Source of the DNA: Paraspadella gotoi
Taxonomy: Eukaryota > Chaetognatha
Direction: 5' to 3'
Assembly: GCA_051294375.1 (NCBI GenBank)
Contig: CM119265.1
Coordinates: 3,223,640-3,287,639 of the forward strand
Length of the DNA stretch: 64,000 bases
Every line of letters begins with the position of its first letter. Position 1 is the stretch's first letter. The notes under the pieces are model-generated. The model saw only the letters and a program-made list of their open reading frames with translations. It was not told the origin of the DNA and ran no database searches. A program made the translations under genes and the position numbers. This document shows, one piece after another, positions 35,313 through 49,596 of this stretch.

Positions 35313-36690
35313 AAGGAAACAAAAATATTGGTATCCAAGTTGAAATCCAATTTCCCATTTTTTAACAAAGTTTCCTTTGAAGAATCGATGAACTCAAAGG
35401 AAAGTCAATTTATAGGGTTTTTTTTTTAAAAACTTTTTAGTTTACTTTAAAACAAAAATTAAAATATCAATTAAATTGATAAGAAAATAGAGATAAAGAT
35501 TTGAAGAGAAGGTAATTTTTTTTGTCGTCAGTAAGAACGTCCTTCCACCAGATATATCCGAGAAACTAAAATGACTGTCATTGCTTTTATTTAAATTATT
35601 ACGATTCTTATGGAAGGAATAAATGAATAAAAAGAAGAAAAAGAAAAATAGGGAAAAGTTCCTGGAGGCAGATATTCATGAAAAAAAAAAAAAAAATCTC
35701 CTGGGGCACGAGATGAATTCCATGGAGCAGAAGAGAGAGAGCAGAGAGAGAAGAGAGAGAGAGAGAGACGAGACGAGAGAGACGAGAGAGAGGAGAGAAG
35801 AGAGAGAGAGAGAGAGAATGAAATCGAACCGAACTTAATTTGATGGAAAACTCGTAAACTGTCGTTTCAATTTCCTTTTGCGAATTCGAAACAATAGAAC
35901 CGCAATTGACGCTCGATTCCAACAGAAATCTGCAATGGAACCCATTTAATTTAAAAACTGAAATGGCCATCAACGACCATCGCTACAGCAACTTCGGTCT
36001 GCGATCGAGGTACCCCAATATCCTCACAATAGGTAGATCATAATTTGATATCCAAGACTTCTGCAATCACTTTTTATACTGAATATTTTAAGTTGGTATC
36101 TTTTACGACAAAGTATTTTACATCCAAATCCTGTTCCTATCCAATATAAACTATTCCTGCTCCTACATTCGTCTACAATTGAAATTGGTTACAACCAATA
36201 TAAATATTATCCATTAATCAATAAATTAGGCTATCTTGCCCTGACAAGAAAATACAGCAGGATCCTGCAAGCTTTCAATCGAGACTCTAATTCCCAAAAG
36301 AGTAATCGCTTAACTACGGACTGAAAATCTATAACTTCACAAAACTCATATTACATGACGAAGTTCTGTCCATTTCGTCAAACTTCGACGTCACTGCCCG
36401 TCATTTTGTTCGTCACTGACGTAATTTTTCTCGGCATCATTGACGTCATTTTGATATCGTTAACTTGACGTCATTTTCTCGGCATCATGATATCATTTTG
36501 TTCGTCACCGACGTCATTTCTCGCGCATTCATTGACGTCATTTTGTTCGTCACTGACGTTCATTTTTCTCGGCATTCATTTACATCATTTTTGTTTCGTC
36601 ACTGCACATAATTTTTCTCGGCATCATTGACGTCATCAGTTCCTCGTTTTCGACGTCATATTCCATGAATTCGATTCATCGTTAAAAAAA
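30113..36690 (+). repeat. 6.4-kb unit, copy 2 (noisy; probable false duplication)
   Basis: It follows copy 1 base by base over its full length, but differs by frequent single-base insertions and deletions, many in homopolymers, and by a garbled poly-G/poly-T insertion at 34,792-34,872. Every longer frame of copy 1 is broken here. The content is that of copy 1: GC-rich island at 30,440-30,650, TC runs at 32,268-32,425 and 32,558-32,600, GA runs at 35,216-35,308 and 35,735-35,818, and the 45-bp repeat at 36,360-36,650. Best read as unpolished long-read sequence laid over a locus already present. Confidence 0.88.
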
Positions 36691-36913
36691 TTAATCGTTT
36701 TCGTCCTTTTTTTTTGTATCCGTGACTTTTGAAGGTCGGGGGGGGAGGGGGGAGAGGGGAGAAGGGGAGAGAGAGGGTCATCAGCGGTGAGGTCAACCGT
36801 CGATGGAATGGAGCTTCGGCCGATGGAACCGTGGGAGGTCAAGGTCGTGGGGGAAGCGGTCAACTACATTAGATGGAACCAATACTCATAGAGGCGAAGG
36901 AAGGTGGTAGTAA

Positions 36914-36955
<42 letters not shown>

Positions 36956-37459
36956 GGAGAGAGAAGGACGCAGAGAGAGAGAGCAGAGAGAGAGCACGTG
37001 GCCCTCTCCCTCACCGCCAAAGGATCTTCGAAAGGGTCATCACCGACCGAATCTTCGTTCTGTGACCCTCGGGGTCAATGACCTCCCCGTTCACCGAACA
37101 GAAACTGATTTTGGAGAACAAAAATGGAATACGCATCATCGTTTAAAACGCCGTTAAACACGACGACGACGACGACGACGACGACGATCGTTACGACGAG
37201 TTCTTTCACCCGCGAGTTTTTACGACTTTTTTTCTTTTTGTTCAACGACGAAAATCGTTATTTTTTATTGTAAATCGTTTATATCGAGAAAAAATCTTTT
37301 TGTTCGTGAATTTGAGATCAGAGGTTTTTGTGACGGAAATGTCTGATGGTCGAGGTTGAGATGCAATAGATTCTTGATGGCGTCGGATGAAAATTTACGA
37401 TTTTTTGGTCTGGGAATTGCTGGTAAATCAGAGGTCATATTTGGGCATCGATGAGGTTT

Positions 37460-37531
<72 letters not shown>

Positions 37532-38309
37532 TTCCATTCTTTCTCTAGTTTTATGTATAACAAATAATTTTTACTAACGGTACCCTTTCTTTGCAGGGTG
37601 GAACGGTAGCCAACCGCCTTCATTAAATGAATTCTCCCATCCCTAAAAAATTATATAAATCGTTTTTTTCCTTCGCTAATGTGAGACGCATCACGAATGA
37701 ACGAACTTATGGCGGAAGGCGGTTTCCATTAGGGAGTACCGTCCTTTTTTTATTTCGGCGTGACTGCACTTTTGTCAAACAGATAATTGTAGTTTGTTTT
37801 GAGGGAGACAAATTCGCAAATTGATTATAATTGAAACAACATTCGTCAAGGTTTATATTCATTTTCCTGTCACTCTTTCTGCGACGGTTCATTTTTCATT
37901 TCTCATCACTCCCCCCTTTCCTGCCACGTCTCATTGCCACGTTTCCCTGCCACCATCTTGCCACGGTGCCAGTCGATGCTTCGCCATTTTACCTGACGAA
38001 TCACCATTGAGCGTCACGACTCATTTTCGCTGAACCGAAAATTCCATTCGCAGAGTAAAGTGATTAATGGAACCGAATGACAAGTTTTTGTAGCGAAAGA
38101 AAAAAAAAGTCACTTTAAATGAAAACAAAGACGAAGTCGAAGGAAAATTTTTTTTCTTCGTCTTTTTTTTATTCATAGCTTCCTGTCTTCACATTTCCTC
38201 TTTCTTCTTTTTGATCCTTTAGTTCCTCCCTCTTTTTCTTACATCTTACCTCTCCATTCTTTTCTATAATCTCCTTTTTTTTCTTTCTTCTTTCTTTTAT
38301 TTTTCTTAC
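36691..38309. other. Unassigned stretch with nuclear-receptor half-sites and microsatellites
   Basis: Contains a G-rich segment (36,737-36,775), GA runs (36,918-37,000), a (CGA)n run (37,158-37,190) and a CT run (37,461-37,527). A 94-codon plus-strand frame starting at 36,873 has non-repetitive ends but a GA-derived middle; no domain was recognised. Confidence 0.5.
36775..37084. promoter_or_regulatory. Cluster of seven nuclear-receptor half-sites
   Basis: RGGTCA half-sites lie at 36,775, 36,790, 36,836, 37,034 and 37,072 on the plus strand, and at 37,063 and 37,079 on the minus strand. 36,836-36,847 reads AGGTCAAGGTCG, a direct repeat without spacer that includes a TCAAGGTCG extended site as used by FTZ-F1/ERR-type receptors. 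37,063-37,077 is an everted pair with 3-bp spacing. Binding is inferred from motifs only. Confidence 0.35.
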
Positions 38310-38334
38310 NNNNNNNNNNNNNNNNNNNNNNNNN
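38310..38334. other. 25-N assembly gap
   Basis: Exactly 25 N inside a pyrimidine-rich tract. Confidence 0.99.
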
Positions 38335-38431
38335 TCTTTATTTTAATTTATTCTTTCTCTGGCATTTTTTCTTTCTCTCTCTTTTTTAACGTTTCAAACC
38401 ATGAGCGTCTTCGCTCCGTCAGTGTAATTGA

Positions 38432-38475
38432 TTCTCTCTCTCTCTCCCTCTCATCGTCTCGTTACTCTCTCTCTC

Positions 38476-38523
<48 letters not shown>

Positions 38524-38545
38524 TCTCCCTCCCTCTCCCTTCTCC
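38432..38545. repeat. (CT)n microsatellite
   Basis: Imperfect CT run. Confidence 0.93.
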
Positions 38546-38579
38546 AACCAAAAAAAATACGGACCAAAGTTCCCTTCAA

Positions 38580-39508
38580 CCCAAAAGACCAAAAAGAAAA
38601 AAGAGAGAAAAAAAAAGTCAGACATATAATCTATGGGCAACTCGACTGGCCCGATGACTTCTTCTCCTTGTTAACCTTTCTTTAACAAATTCTCCTCTCT
38701 GCGTTCAGACTGTTCCGCACCCATAGCATGGCATGGAATGGCAGGGTACCATCGCCCCACCCACGGGCGACAACAAAGAAACCAAAAAAAAGAGGACAAA
38801 TCATTAATTCGGATTACGAGGTCCCTCTTCACATCTTCATTCGTTCGTTACAGTGGCAGTCTTTCAGTCTTCGGTTACAAAGAAATACCCACATTTTCCT
38901 TTTATGTTTGGATAAACCTCAAACAAAAACTCTTTTTATGACAATAATTTTTAGTTTTTTTACTTTTTCGAAATTGGCTTCAACCGCTCGCCAAAGACTG
39001 TCGGAACGAATTATTCAAAAAATGACAAAGAAGACAAACTATAAAAAAAAAACTAATTTTTAGCTTACAGAATTGATATAGGAAGTCAAATTTAGGTCTA
39101 CTGCGAAAAAGAGGAGGGGGAGGATCGAAGGAAGAACAAAAAGGATGATATCATATGACAAAATAATGTGGCGAAACTTCAAATTTGAAAGAGATGAAAT
39201 AAGAAAAAAAATGATGACGACACAAAAAAGGAAAAAAAAAACAAAACTGAACATGCGATTTCACCCTTTTAGTCTAAGAAAGATGTGGAGATGTGAGATG
39301 TGAGATGTGAAGCGCGTCGCCGGGCGGCATACCTCGTTCTCGAAAAACAAAATTTGAAAAAAAAAGAAAATGAAAAGTTTTGAAAGAAAAAGGATTTATG
39401 AATATATTTCAAGTTGCTGCCTAAGATATTATGAGAAAGAAAATTAGAAGGATCAAGCAACAACGACGCGAAAGCCACCATTATCCTTTCTATCTCTTGG
39501 CCAAAAGT
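38580..39508 (+). repeat. 0.9-kb unit, copy 1
   Basis: Landmarks such as GTCAGACATATAATCTATGG and GCATGGCATGGAATGGCAGG recur in the same order in the next unit. No gene was recognised. A GAGATGT short tandem repeat lies at about 39,290-39,312. Confidence 0.88.
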
Positions 39509-39516
39509 TTCCACTT

Positions 39517-40350
39517 AAAAAAGACCAAAAAGAAAAGAGAAAAAAAAAGTCAGACATATAATCTATGGGCAACTCGACTGGCCCCATGACTTCTTTTTTT
39601 TCCTTTCTTTACAATCGGTTCCAGACTGTTCCGCACCCATGGCATGGCATGGAATGGCAGGGGTACCCATCGCCACCCACGGGGGACACAAAGAAACCAA
39701 AAAAAGAGGACAAATCATTAATTCGGATTAACCGAGTCCCTCTGTCACATCTTCATTCGCTTCGTTACAGTGGAGTCCCTTTTTGTCTTTCGTCTTCGGT
39801 TTACAAAGAAGACCCACATTTTCCTTTATGTTTGGATAAACTCAAACAAAACTCTTTTTTATTGACAATAATTTTTTAGTTTTTTTTTTCTTTTTCGAAT
39901 TGGTTCAACCGCTCGCCAAAGACGTGTTCGGAGAATTTCAATGACAAAGAAGACAACTATAAAAAAAAACTATTTTGCTTACGAATTGTTTTGGGTCAAA
40001 TTTAGTCTCTCGAAAGGGGGGGGGTGAGGTAAAGACAAAAGGATGATCATTCGGACAAAATGTGGCGAATCTTCATTTGAAAAGAAGAGAAATAGAAAAA
40101 AAATTGATGACGACGACAAAAAAGAAAAAAAACAAAACTGTGCGTTTCATTTTGTGAGATGTGAGATGTGAGATGTGAACGGTCGCCGGGCGGAATCCTC
40201 GTTTCGAAAGACAATTTGAAAAAAAAGAAAAGAAAAGTTTTGAAAGAAAAAAGGAATTATGAAATTTCAAGTTGCGAAGATTTAATGAGAAAGAAAATTA
40301 GAAAAGGGATAACAAAAAGACAAAAATTATCTTTTATCTCTGGCAGAACA
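39517..40350 (+). repeat. 0.9-kb unit, copy 2 (shorter, noisy)
   Basis: It follows copy 1 closely with many small deletions. This looks like a further false tandem duplication. Confidence 0.85.
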
Positions 40351-42746
<2,396 letters not shown>

Positions 42747-42845
42747 CTGATGAAGACTCGTAATACTAAGAGTCGAAACATGTACATTAATAAAAATAAA
42801 AAAATTGCTATTACAACGAATTTTTCGTTTCATCTCTAGACTTTA
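42747..42845 (+). ncRNA. Hammerhead-like core, copy 2, with shared downstream tail
   Basis: CTGATGA (42,747-42,753), a 4-bp stem GACT/AGTC (42,755-42,758 with 42,771-42,774) and GAAA (42,775-42,778), followed by CATGTACATTAATAAAAATA. The stem sequence differs from copy 1 (3,154) but pairs equally well, which is a compensatory pattern. The downstream AT-rich tail is also related to copy 1. The inverted left arm of copy 1 is absent. The most likely source is the terminal region of a Penelope-like element. Confidence 0.45.
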
Positions 42846-45075
42846 AATTTATAAAATTTTAACCTGATTTTAAGCTGAATCTTTAATTATTATTATATCC
42901 TGAAAGATAAAAGAGTGAAATAAAAAAAAATATTCATAGAAACAAGACACTTATCATGATTGTTATCTTCTTTGTCAAGACTTAAATACAGTTTAGAGAA
43001 CACGCACCCAAAATAATTTAGGTCAAGTTATACGCCCTAAAAATTTTAGGTCAGATTTGCACCCAAATTTGAGGGTGAATGGCTGAAAATAAGTCATTTT
43101 AGGTTCAAAAAGGTCACAAAGACAGAGATTTCAGGTCATTTCTCACTTAACGTTTGCTTCCAGATTTTTGATGGATCGATAACAGTTTTTTCTTGCAAGT
43201 TGACTCAGATTTTGACTATTCTATAAAACCCAAATCTGTGTGAATCTATGTCAACTTTTTGGGCATAAAATCTAGCTTTCATTAAGTGACTTTCAAACTT
43301 CAATTTTCACTCTCAAAATCCATTTCTTCCATTTATCATTTCTTCTTATCATTTGTCTTTTCTGTCATCCAAATCTCATTCCATTCTACTAGTAGCTATC
43401 TTTTCCTTCCAGATACTTTAACTCTCTCCTTGATTACATTCTTACTTGCCATTTCTCCTTCCCAAATACCATTCCTCCTTCCGAGATGCCATTTCTTCTT
43501 TAAAGCTCCCATTCCTCCCATTCATATACAATACCTTCTCTTAAAGAACGACCCTCACCCATTTCAACCACATCAAAGCGTCTACCGCCGGTTTCCCTTT
43601 TTTCTTTTTTCTATTTTAACGTAAAATGCAAACACAACGATGGTTTGTGCGAACGTCTAAGCGCAAAAATGCAAACATCACTTCATCATCCATCATCCTT
43701 CGATAGAAGGAGAAACGATAGGCAAAGAACGAAATAAAAAGATGCCGAAAAATATAGACAAAGGATATTGAAAACAAAGAACGCGACCCTACCCTGACTC
43801 TCTCTCTCTCTCTCTCTACTCCCCCCAAAAATTTTATACCGATTCATCTTTCTCCTCCCGACATCCCGTCTTTCCATCGACCTCCCAAAAATCTAATTTG
43901 CATATAAGCCAGTAAAGCTCCGCAGCTCGCGCGCGATAGAGAGAAAGAGAGAGAGAGAGAGAGATAGAAAGGTTTTTTGGGGGTCCAAAAATTTGTTGTC
44001 TTTTGTCAGCCCATTTTTTTAGCGGTTGTACTGAAGCTTTTATTTTCAAATTAGGCGCAAAAAGTTTTTTGTCGCCAATTTTAGACCCAAATAGAATTAT
44101 GAAGGTTAGCCTAACTTTTTTTGAAGAGTAAAAATGTATGAAGAGTAAAAATGTATGTTCATTAGCCAAAAACTTTTTTCTACTATTTCTTTTAGGTTTT
44201 ATCACATATCTTCTAAATTATCTTTTTTTTAATTACAGAGAAGTTAAGATAACCAATTAGAATAGTTAAGGGACTATCAACATTAGTTATTCCTAAAATG
44301 ACGAATGATATTTTTCAGATCAGCGTCTTCATCATTTAATTTACATAAATTAATGTTTATTTGCATTGGCAATTCAGCAACAGAATGTCCAAGAGGTGGT
44401 GCGTGATACAGTTAAGATCTTGAGCATATAAACATAAAACCACAATTTTTTGAAGAATGTTGAGTTCATCAATGCTTTTCATTTCAGAACCAATTCAACG
44501 TCGGCACGTCCAATTTATCTTTAAAACAAATATTAGTGGAACCAAATCTTTTAATTATCTATTTCTATCTTCACCTTATTGGCATAGCTGTACATCTCCC
44601 TCCATTAATCGGTCGTAACTGTATCTCCCCTTAAATTCAAACACGTGCGGCTAATTCGCGCGACCAAACGCGTTCGCCATTTTTTCTCTCCAGTCGTAAA
44701 ATTCAAAAACGTAAAAAACTCGTAAAAACTCGAAAGAAAAAAAAACTTAAAAACTAAAAACTAAATAAGATGGAAAACGAGAGAGAGAGAGAGAGCGAGA
44801 GCGGGTCGGGCCTTGGGTGCTGGCGAAAAAAAAAATCAGACGTTGACAGAAACGCGTGAAGGAACAGAAACAAAAAGAAGATTTGAAGAAAACAAAAAGA
44901 AAAACAGAAAGAAAACACATAAAACAGAGAAACGAGACAAATCGAGAAAAACTCATGAATAATTTGGTCGTAACATCTCTGTTACACAAAAGTTTCTTCT
45001 GCTTTCGAGAACAAAAGGAGAAACAATAGAGGAAGTTAAGACAATTGCGAGACAGAGACAGAGAGATATCGCTAT

Positions 45076-45124
<49 letters not shown>

Positions 45125-45315
45125 CCCTCTCTCAGCAGAGAAAAAATTAGAGATTTATTTTTTAAATCATTTTTCGGTTTTTATGGGAAAATTCGCTCTT
45201 TTTTTTAAGTCATGGTGCAGATTACTTCACCATAGCGATGGAGTATGGAGTGAGACGATGCAGAGAGAGAGAGAGAGAGAGAGAAGATAGAGGAGTAAGA
45301 GAGATGAGAGGAGAG

Positions 45316-45351
<36 letters not shown>

Positions 45352-45361
45352 GAGGGGATAG
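42846..45361. other. AT-rich stretch with short repeats, no assigned gene
   Basis: Contains the AGGTCA cluster (43,020-43,138) and loose pyrimidine-rich repeats of about 20 bp with CCATTYCTCCTTCC cores (43,310-43,530). GA/CT runs lie at 43,798-43,818, 43,940-43,968, 44,781-44,800, 45,080-45,120 and 45,261-45,361. A 123-codon minus-strand frame (43,834-44,205) is partly GA-derived. Confidence 0.5.
43020..43138 (+). promoter_or_regulatory. Four AGGTCA half-sites in 119 bp
   Basis: AGGTCA occurs at 43,020, 43,048, 43,111 and 43,133, all in one orientation, plus AGGTTCA at 43,101. The first two sit in an imperfect tandem repeat of about 28-30 bp. This could be a nuclear-receptor response region or simply a decayed short repeat. 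Confidence 0.3.
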
Positions 45362-45594
45362 AGAGAGAGAGCGAAAGAATCTTTTGTGTGTAGCATTATT
45401 GGTAAAAGAAGACCAAGAGTCATTTCAGTCCATACAAAATATAAAAGACAAATTTAAAATTGTGCAAAAAATTATAAAGAAATTTTAAAAAAATCAAGAA
45501 ATAAATCATTAGGAAAGATACCAGGAATAAAAATTCATTTTGCGACCGTAAATAACCAATCAGGTTATTTCCTTTTAACCTAATGCCGAGTACA

Positions 45595-45606
<12 letters not shown>
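45362..45606 (+). repeat. 0.25-kb unit, copy 1
   Basis: Contains CTTTTGTGTGTAGCATTATT and ends CTAATGCCGAGTACAAGAG, bounded by GA runs. No gene recognised. Confidence 0.88.
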
Positions 45607-45628
<22 letters not shown>

Positions 45629-45655
45629 GAAGAGAGAGAAGAGAAGAGGGCGGAT

Positions 45656-45891
45656 AGAGAGAGAGAGCGAAAAGAATCATTTTGTGTGTAGCATTATTGG
45701 TAAAAGAAGCAAAAGAGGCATTCAGTCCAATACAAAATATAAAATTGACAAATTTTAAAATTGTGCAAAAAATTATAAAGAAATTTTAAAAAATCAAGAA
45801 ATAAATCATTAGAAAGATACCAGGAAATAATAATTTCATTTTACGACGTAATAACCAATCAAGGTTATTTTCCTTTACCTAATGCCGAGTA

Positions 45892-45897
<6 letters not shown>
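45656..45897 (+). repeat. 0.25-kb unit, copy 2
   Basis: Same order of landmarks as copy 1 with scattered single-base indels, again between GA runs. Confidence 0.88.
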
Positions 45898-45949
<52 letters not shown>

Positions 45950-46804
45950 CAAAATTTTTCGGGGTTTGTTCTCCATGACAACCTGGGGAGGGTCTTTTTT
46001 TATTGTTCCAGTTTCGGCAGAGAATTCAATCTAAGAATGTCGTCCCCATTGTAGCTGCTTGTTCTTTTTTCCTCTATTATTGTTCTTTTTTTTTTTGGCT
46101 GCGCTGGACTGAGCGGTTTCAGAGGGCCTCAGAGGGCTTTAGACAGAGAGAGAGAGGTTTTGGCTTTTGTAAAGTTTCGTTGATTATTAAGCTTCGAGCT
46201 CGGAAATAATTTTGTGTCTCGCCAGTTTCACGGTTTTTAGGTTTTTACGTAGTGGAAAGAATACTGTCTCTCTCTCTCTCTCAATCCCTCTCTCTGTGTT
46301 TTACTATCCCTGTATTGCATAAATTTTTTCTGCAAAATTTTTTGGGGGTTGGAAAATTCTACTTTATATTTATGGAACCAAACATTGTAGTTTAAAGGAA
46401 GTTGAAATCGTTGATAACATGTCTTTTTAGAAGAACTAACAAATATTTTATGCAAGAAAAGAATTCTTATAATACGATATCTAAAGTCTTTAAAATTGTC
46501 CATAGTAATCTATCCAAAGGGTTATAATTTTCCTATTTAGTTTTTAATTTGATCAAAAAAATTAATTTCTAATCAACTTGAGATTACCGTCATGAAATAA
46601 AAAAGAACTTCAGTCACAATGAAATCACAAGTTTCCTTCTGATCGATTTTACTTAACTCCCAACAAAAACTCAAAGCCTCTTTCTTGAATCGAAAAAGAA
46701 AAAAGAAAAAAAAGAAAAAAAATCTTCCCGAAGTCAATTCCATCTCGATTTTTTAACGTTTGACCTGCTTAACTCTGCCGACTGCGAATTAGTGGCACAA
46801 AAAT
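45898..46804. other. AT-rich stretch, no gene seen
   Basis: GA run at 45,898-45,949 and a CT run at about 46,266-46,283. Nothing else recognised. Confidence 0.5.
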
Positions 46805-46990
46805 ATGCAAATGAGGAAAACCAAAAAAGAACTGGCTACATTTCTTTTTTTTTTTCTATTTCTTTTGTTGCATTGCCAAAATGAAACAAAAGATTTTACC
46901 ATTTTCATTGCGATATCCGCCGACGAACTTCTTAATCCTTCATCAGCGAAGATTCCTCATGAGTTAAATACTTTTCATCTCCGTATGTAA
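46805..46990 (+). CDS. Short ORF with signal-peptide-like start (hypothetical)
   Basis: 61 codons. The N-terminus is basic (MRKTKKELAT from the second Met) followed by a Phe/Leu core FLFFFLFLLLHC, as in a signal peptide, then a hydrophilic remainder. The hydrophobic core comes from a poly-T-rich tract, so it may instead be the pyrimidine tract of a splice acceptor. A GTATGT donor-like hexamer lies close to the stop. No family recognised. Confidence 0.22.
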   Translation: MQMRKTKKELATFLFFFLFLLLHCQNETKDFTIFIAISADELLNPSSAKIPHELNTFHLRM

Positions 46991-47930
46991 TTGAAAAAGG
47001 CCGGAAGAAACTGGTGGCTTCAAGGGCGCGGCGAGGATGTAACTGGAAATATCGCGTTGACCACCCGGAGTTGGCTATTGTCTGATTGAATGAAAACGAA
47101 GATAGTGACTTATTGCTCGAAGGTGTAAGTATTTATTAAATGGGGAAAAAATGCTATTAGTTTAGCGGCGGGTGTGCTGGAAGACGCAAAACGAAAAATG
47201 TGAAGCAAAAAAAAAATGAAGTTTAGGGTTTGGCAAAAAGACAAAGGAAAAGAATTTAGTGAATTGAAGCGATAAATATCATAAGTTGACATGAGATTGT
47301 CTCTCTACCATGAGGCAGGGGGCCTTTAAGTTAATGTCAAAGTCTTAGAAAATGGAAACATTAATTAAAAATAGGAAAAAATTTAAACAAAAAGAGTTGA
47401 ATTTATTAAGGAAGTTGACCGAAAAATGGTCTACTGTTGAATACTGTCAGTAGATTCGTTACTGAAAAAAAAACTTTTGTTTTGCGGTCTGGACCAACGG
47501 TCTGTGGGGGGGGGGAGAACAATAGAAATAATTATTATCTTCAAATGAAATAACGATTGTGAAAGGATTTTTTTTTCAGATCCCGAGACTTCGTTTAAAA
47601 AAATTGCAAACAAAAACCAAAGGAAAAGAAAATAGAGAAATTGATAGATATGTTTAATATATTTCGACTTCAATTAATAACAAAATTAAAAATAGCTCAA
47701 AAAAAAGTTATAAAAAATTAATTTGAAAGGGCAGTTTCCCTTAGTAATATTTATATGCGGTTTAGGAGATAAACTCCCTTCTAACGAGAAATGAGAGGGA
47801 ACTGCAGTTAAAACAAAAAAATATAATTTTTAAATATTGACATATATATTCGGCTAAAGTTAATTAATGGGTGTGGTTTTAATTTCATATTTTAAAAGAT
47901 AAACAAAACATCGGTTTAATAAAACAACCG

Positions 47931-47931
<1 letters not shown>
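46991..47931. other. AT-rich stretch, no gene seen
   Basis: A GAAGGTGTAAGTA donor-like site (about 47,118) and poly-G (47,506-47,515) are present, without a supported exon. Confidence 0.5.

Positions 47932-47965
<34 letters not shown>
47932..47965. repeat. (AAT)n trinucleotide microsatellite
   Basis: About eleven AAT units. Confidence 0.95.
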
Positions 47966-47967
<2 letters not shown>

Positions 47968-49422
47968 TTTTCTTGGCCCTCAGCCATTTTTCGATTTGTA
48001 TATTTTAAGTCAGCAGAAATTGTAGTAAACAGATTTTACATACGTATATGAAGTCAGTTCATCGTCATAAGGAAAACCTTTTTGAATTTCTCATCTTTTA
48101 AAAATCTACAATTTTGAAAATAAATTTGTAATAGTTTTATTTCTTATAGTATTGTATAATTTACAATAATTAGAATATATGAAAAGAACGGAAGAGGATT
48201 AGGCTCGAGGATTCGAGGAGGAAGAGGAAGAGCAGGGGGAAAAACGATTGATGGAATCGAGAGAATGAGAGAGAGAGAGGAGACGAGAGAGAGAGCGACG
48301 ACAGCAGAGAGAGAGAGAGAGAGAGAGAGAGAGCAGCACGAGAGAGAGAGAGAGTGTAATTTAAGGGCAGACGATGACGAACGCATGACCGATGACCGAG
48401 TCGACGCACGACGACAGCCGAACGAAACCTTAGAAACTTTGGGCTCAATATCTCGACAGGAAAGCGGACGACACGACAACGACGACGACGACGCACGACT
48501 AGACTTGGCCTAGAACACACAACGACACAAGGACTTTCTGACGTGGGTTTTCCTCGACCACTCTTGCGACTTCCGTGGAAGACATTTGTGAAAATCGTCG
48601 GTATTTGACGTCCTCATCACTCGAAAACTCCATAACGACCCATCGAACCATTCTCTATAGAGCGAGGAAGAGGAAAGAGGAGATATAGTATGTATATAGG
48701 GCATAACGGAGGATTCGCTGGACGCGGCAATGCGCCAGAGTGAGTAACTGCTTAATGTATCACTCGGTAAACGCCTCTTTTGGAGTTGTCTCCATTGCCG
48801 GTGAAGAAAAGAAGATTTTTACGGCGGGGACAATGGGCGCTATGTTGTTATAGTATGTATGTTATTGTAATCTGTCGTTGAAAATGTTGTAGTAACTGTT
48901 GTAGTAAATCGTTGTTGTTCTTGCGATTTTTCTCTCCTGGTGGCGTCATTTTATTTGAAGCGTAGAGGTTTTTCGTCGTGTAGAGTTAAATAATTACTAT
49001 CCAACGGAACAACGATGATGATGATGATGCGATGATGATGAGCGATGATGATTGAGATGATGATAGATGAATGATGAATGATGATTCACCAATTTCTAGA
49101 AAGGAATAAAGGAAAAAAAGCAGAAGAAAAGAAATACGCCGGAATGAGCGGCTGCTCTCTCTGCTCTCTCTCTCCTCTCTCCTCTCTCATCTCTCTCGTG
49201 CTCTCTCTACTCTCAGCAGGTCCTTCTCCTTTCTCATTTTTTTCTTATTCTGCGTTTCTTTCAATTTTTCGTTTTCTTTTATTTTAAACTCTCTCTATCT
49301 CATCTTTTCTCCTCTCGCCTCTCTCGTCCTCCAGTCTTTCCATTTAATCTGTGATTCGGTAAGGCGTCTAGACACGTAAAGGGATTAAAAACAAGACGAC
49401 ACGATTTTGTGACGAAATGAGA

Positions 49423-49458
<36 letters not shown>

Positions 49459-49596
49459 AGAGAAGAGAGAGAGAGGAGGAGAAGAGAGAGGGAATCATTA
49501 TAATAATTAATTAGATTCTATCAGTCGATATTTCGGCTTTTTTCGCTATATTTTCTGCTCGAAGTCAATTGAAAAGGAAAGAAACATTAAAGAACG
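47966..49596. other. Stretch of GA, GAT and GAC repeats without an assigned gene
   Basis: GA-rich runs (48,270-48,355 and 49,420-49,492), a (GAT)n-type run (49,014-49,085) and a CT-rich run (49,155-49,215). A plus-strand frame (48,265-48,513) starts in the GA run and continues as a polar Asp/Arg-rich sequence of about 50 residues; it is not recognised. Confidence 0.5.
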
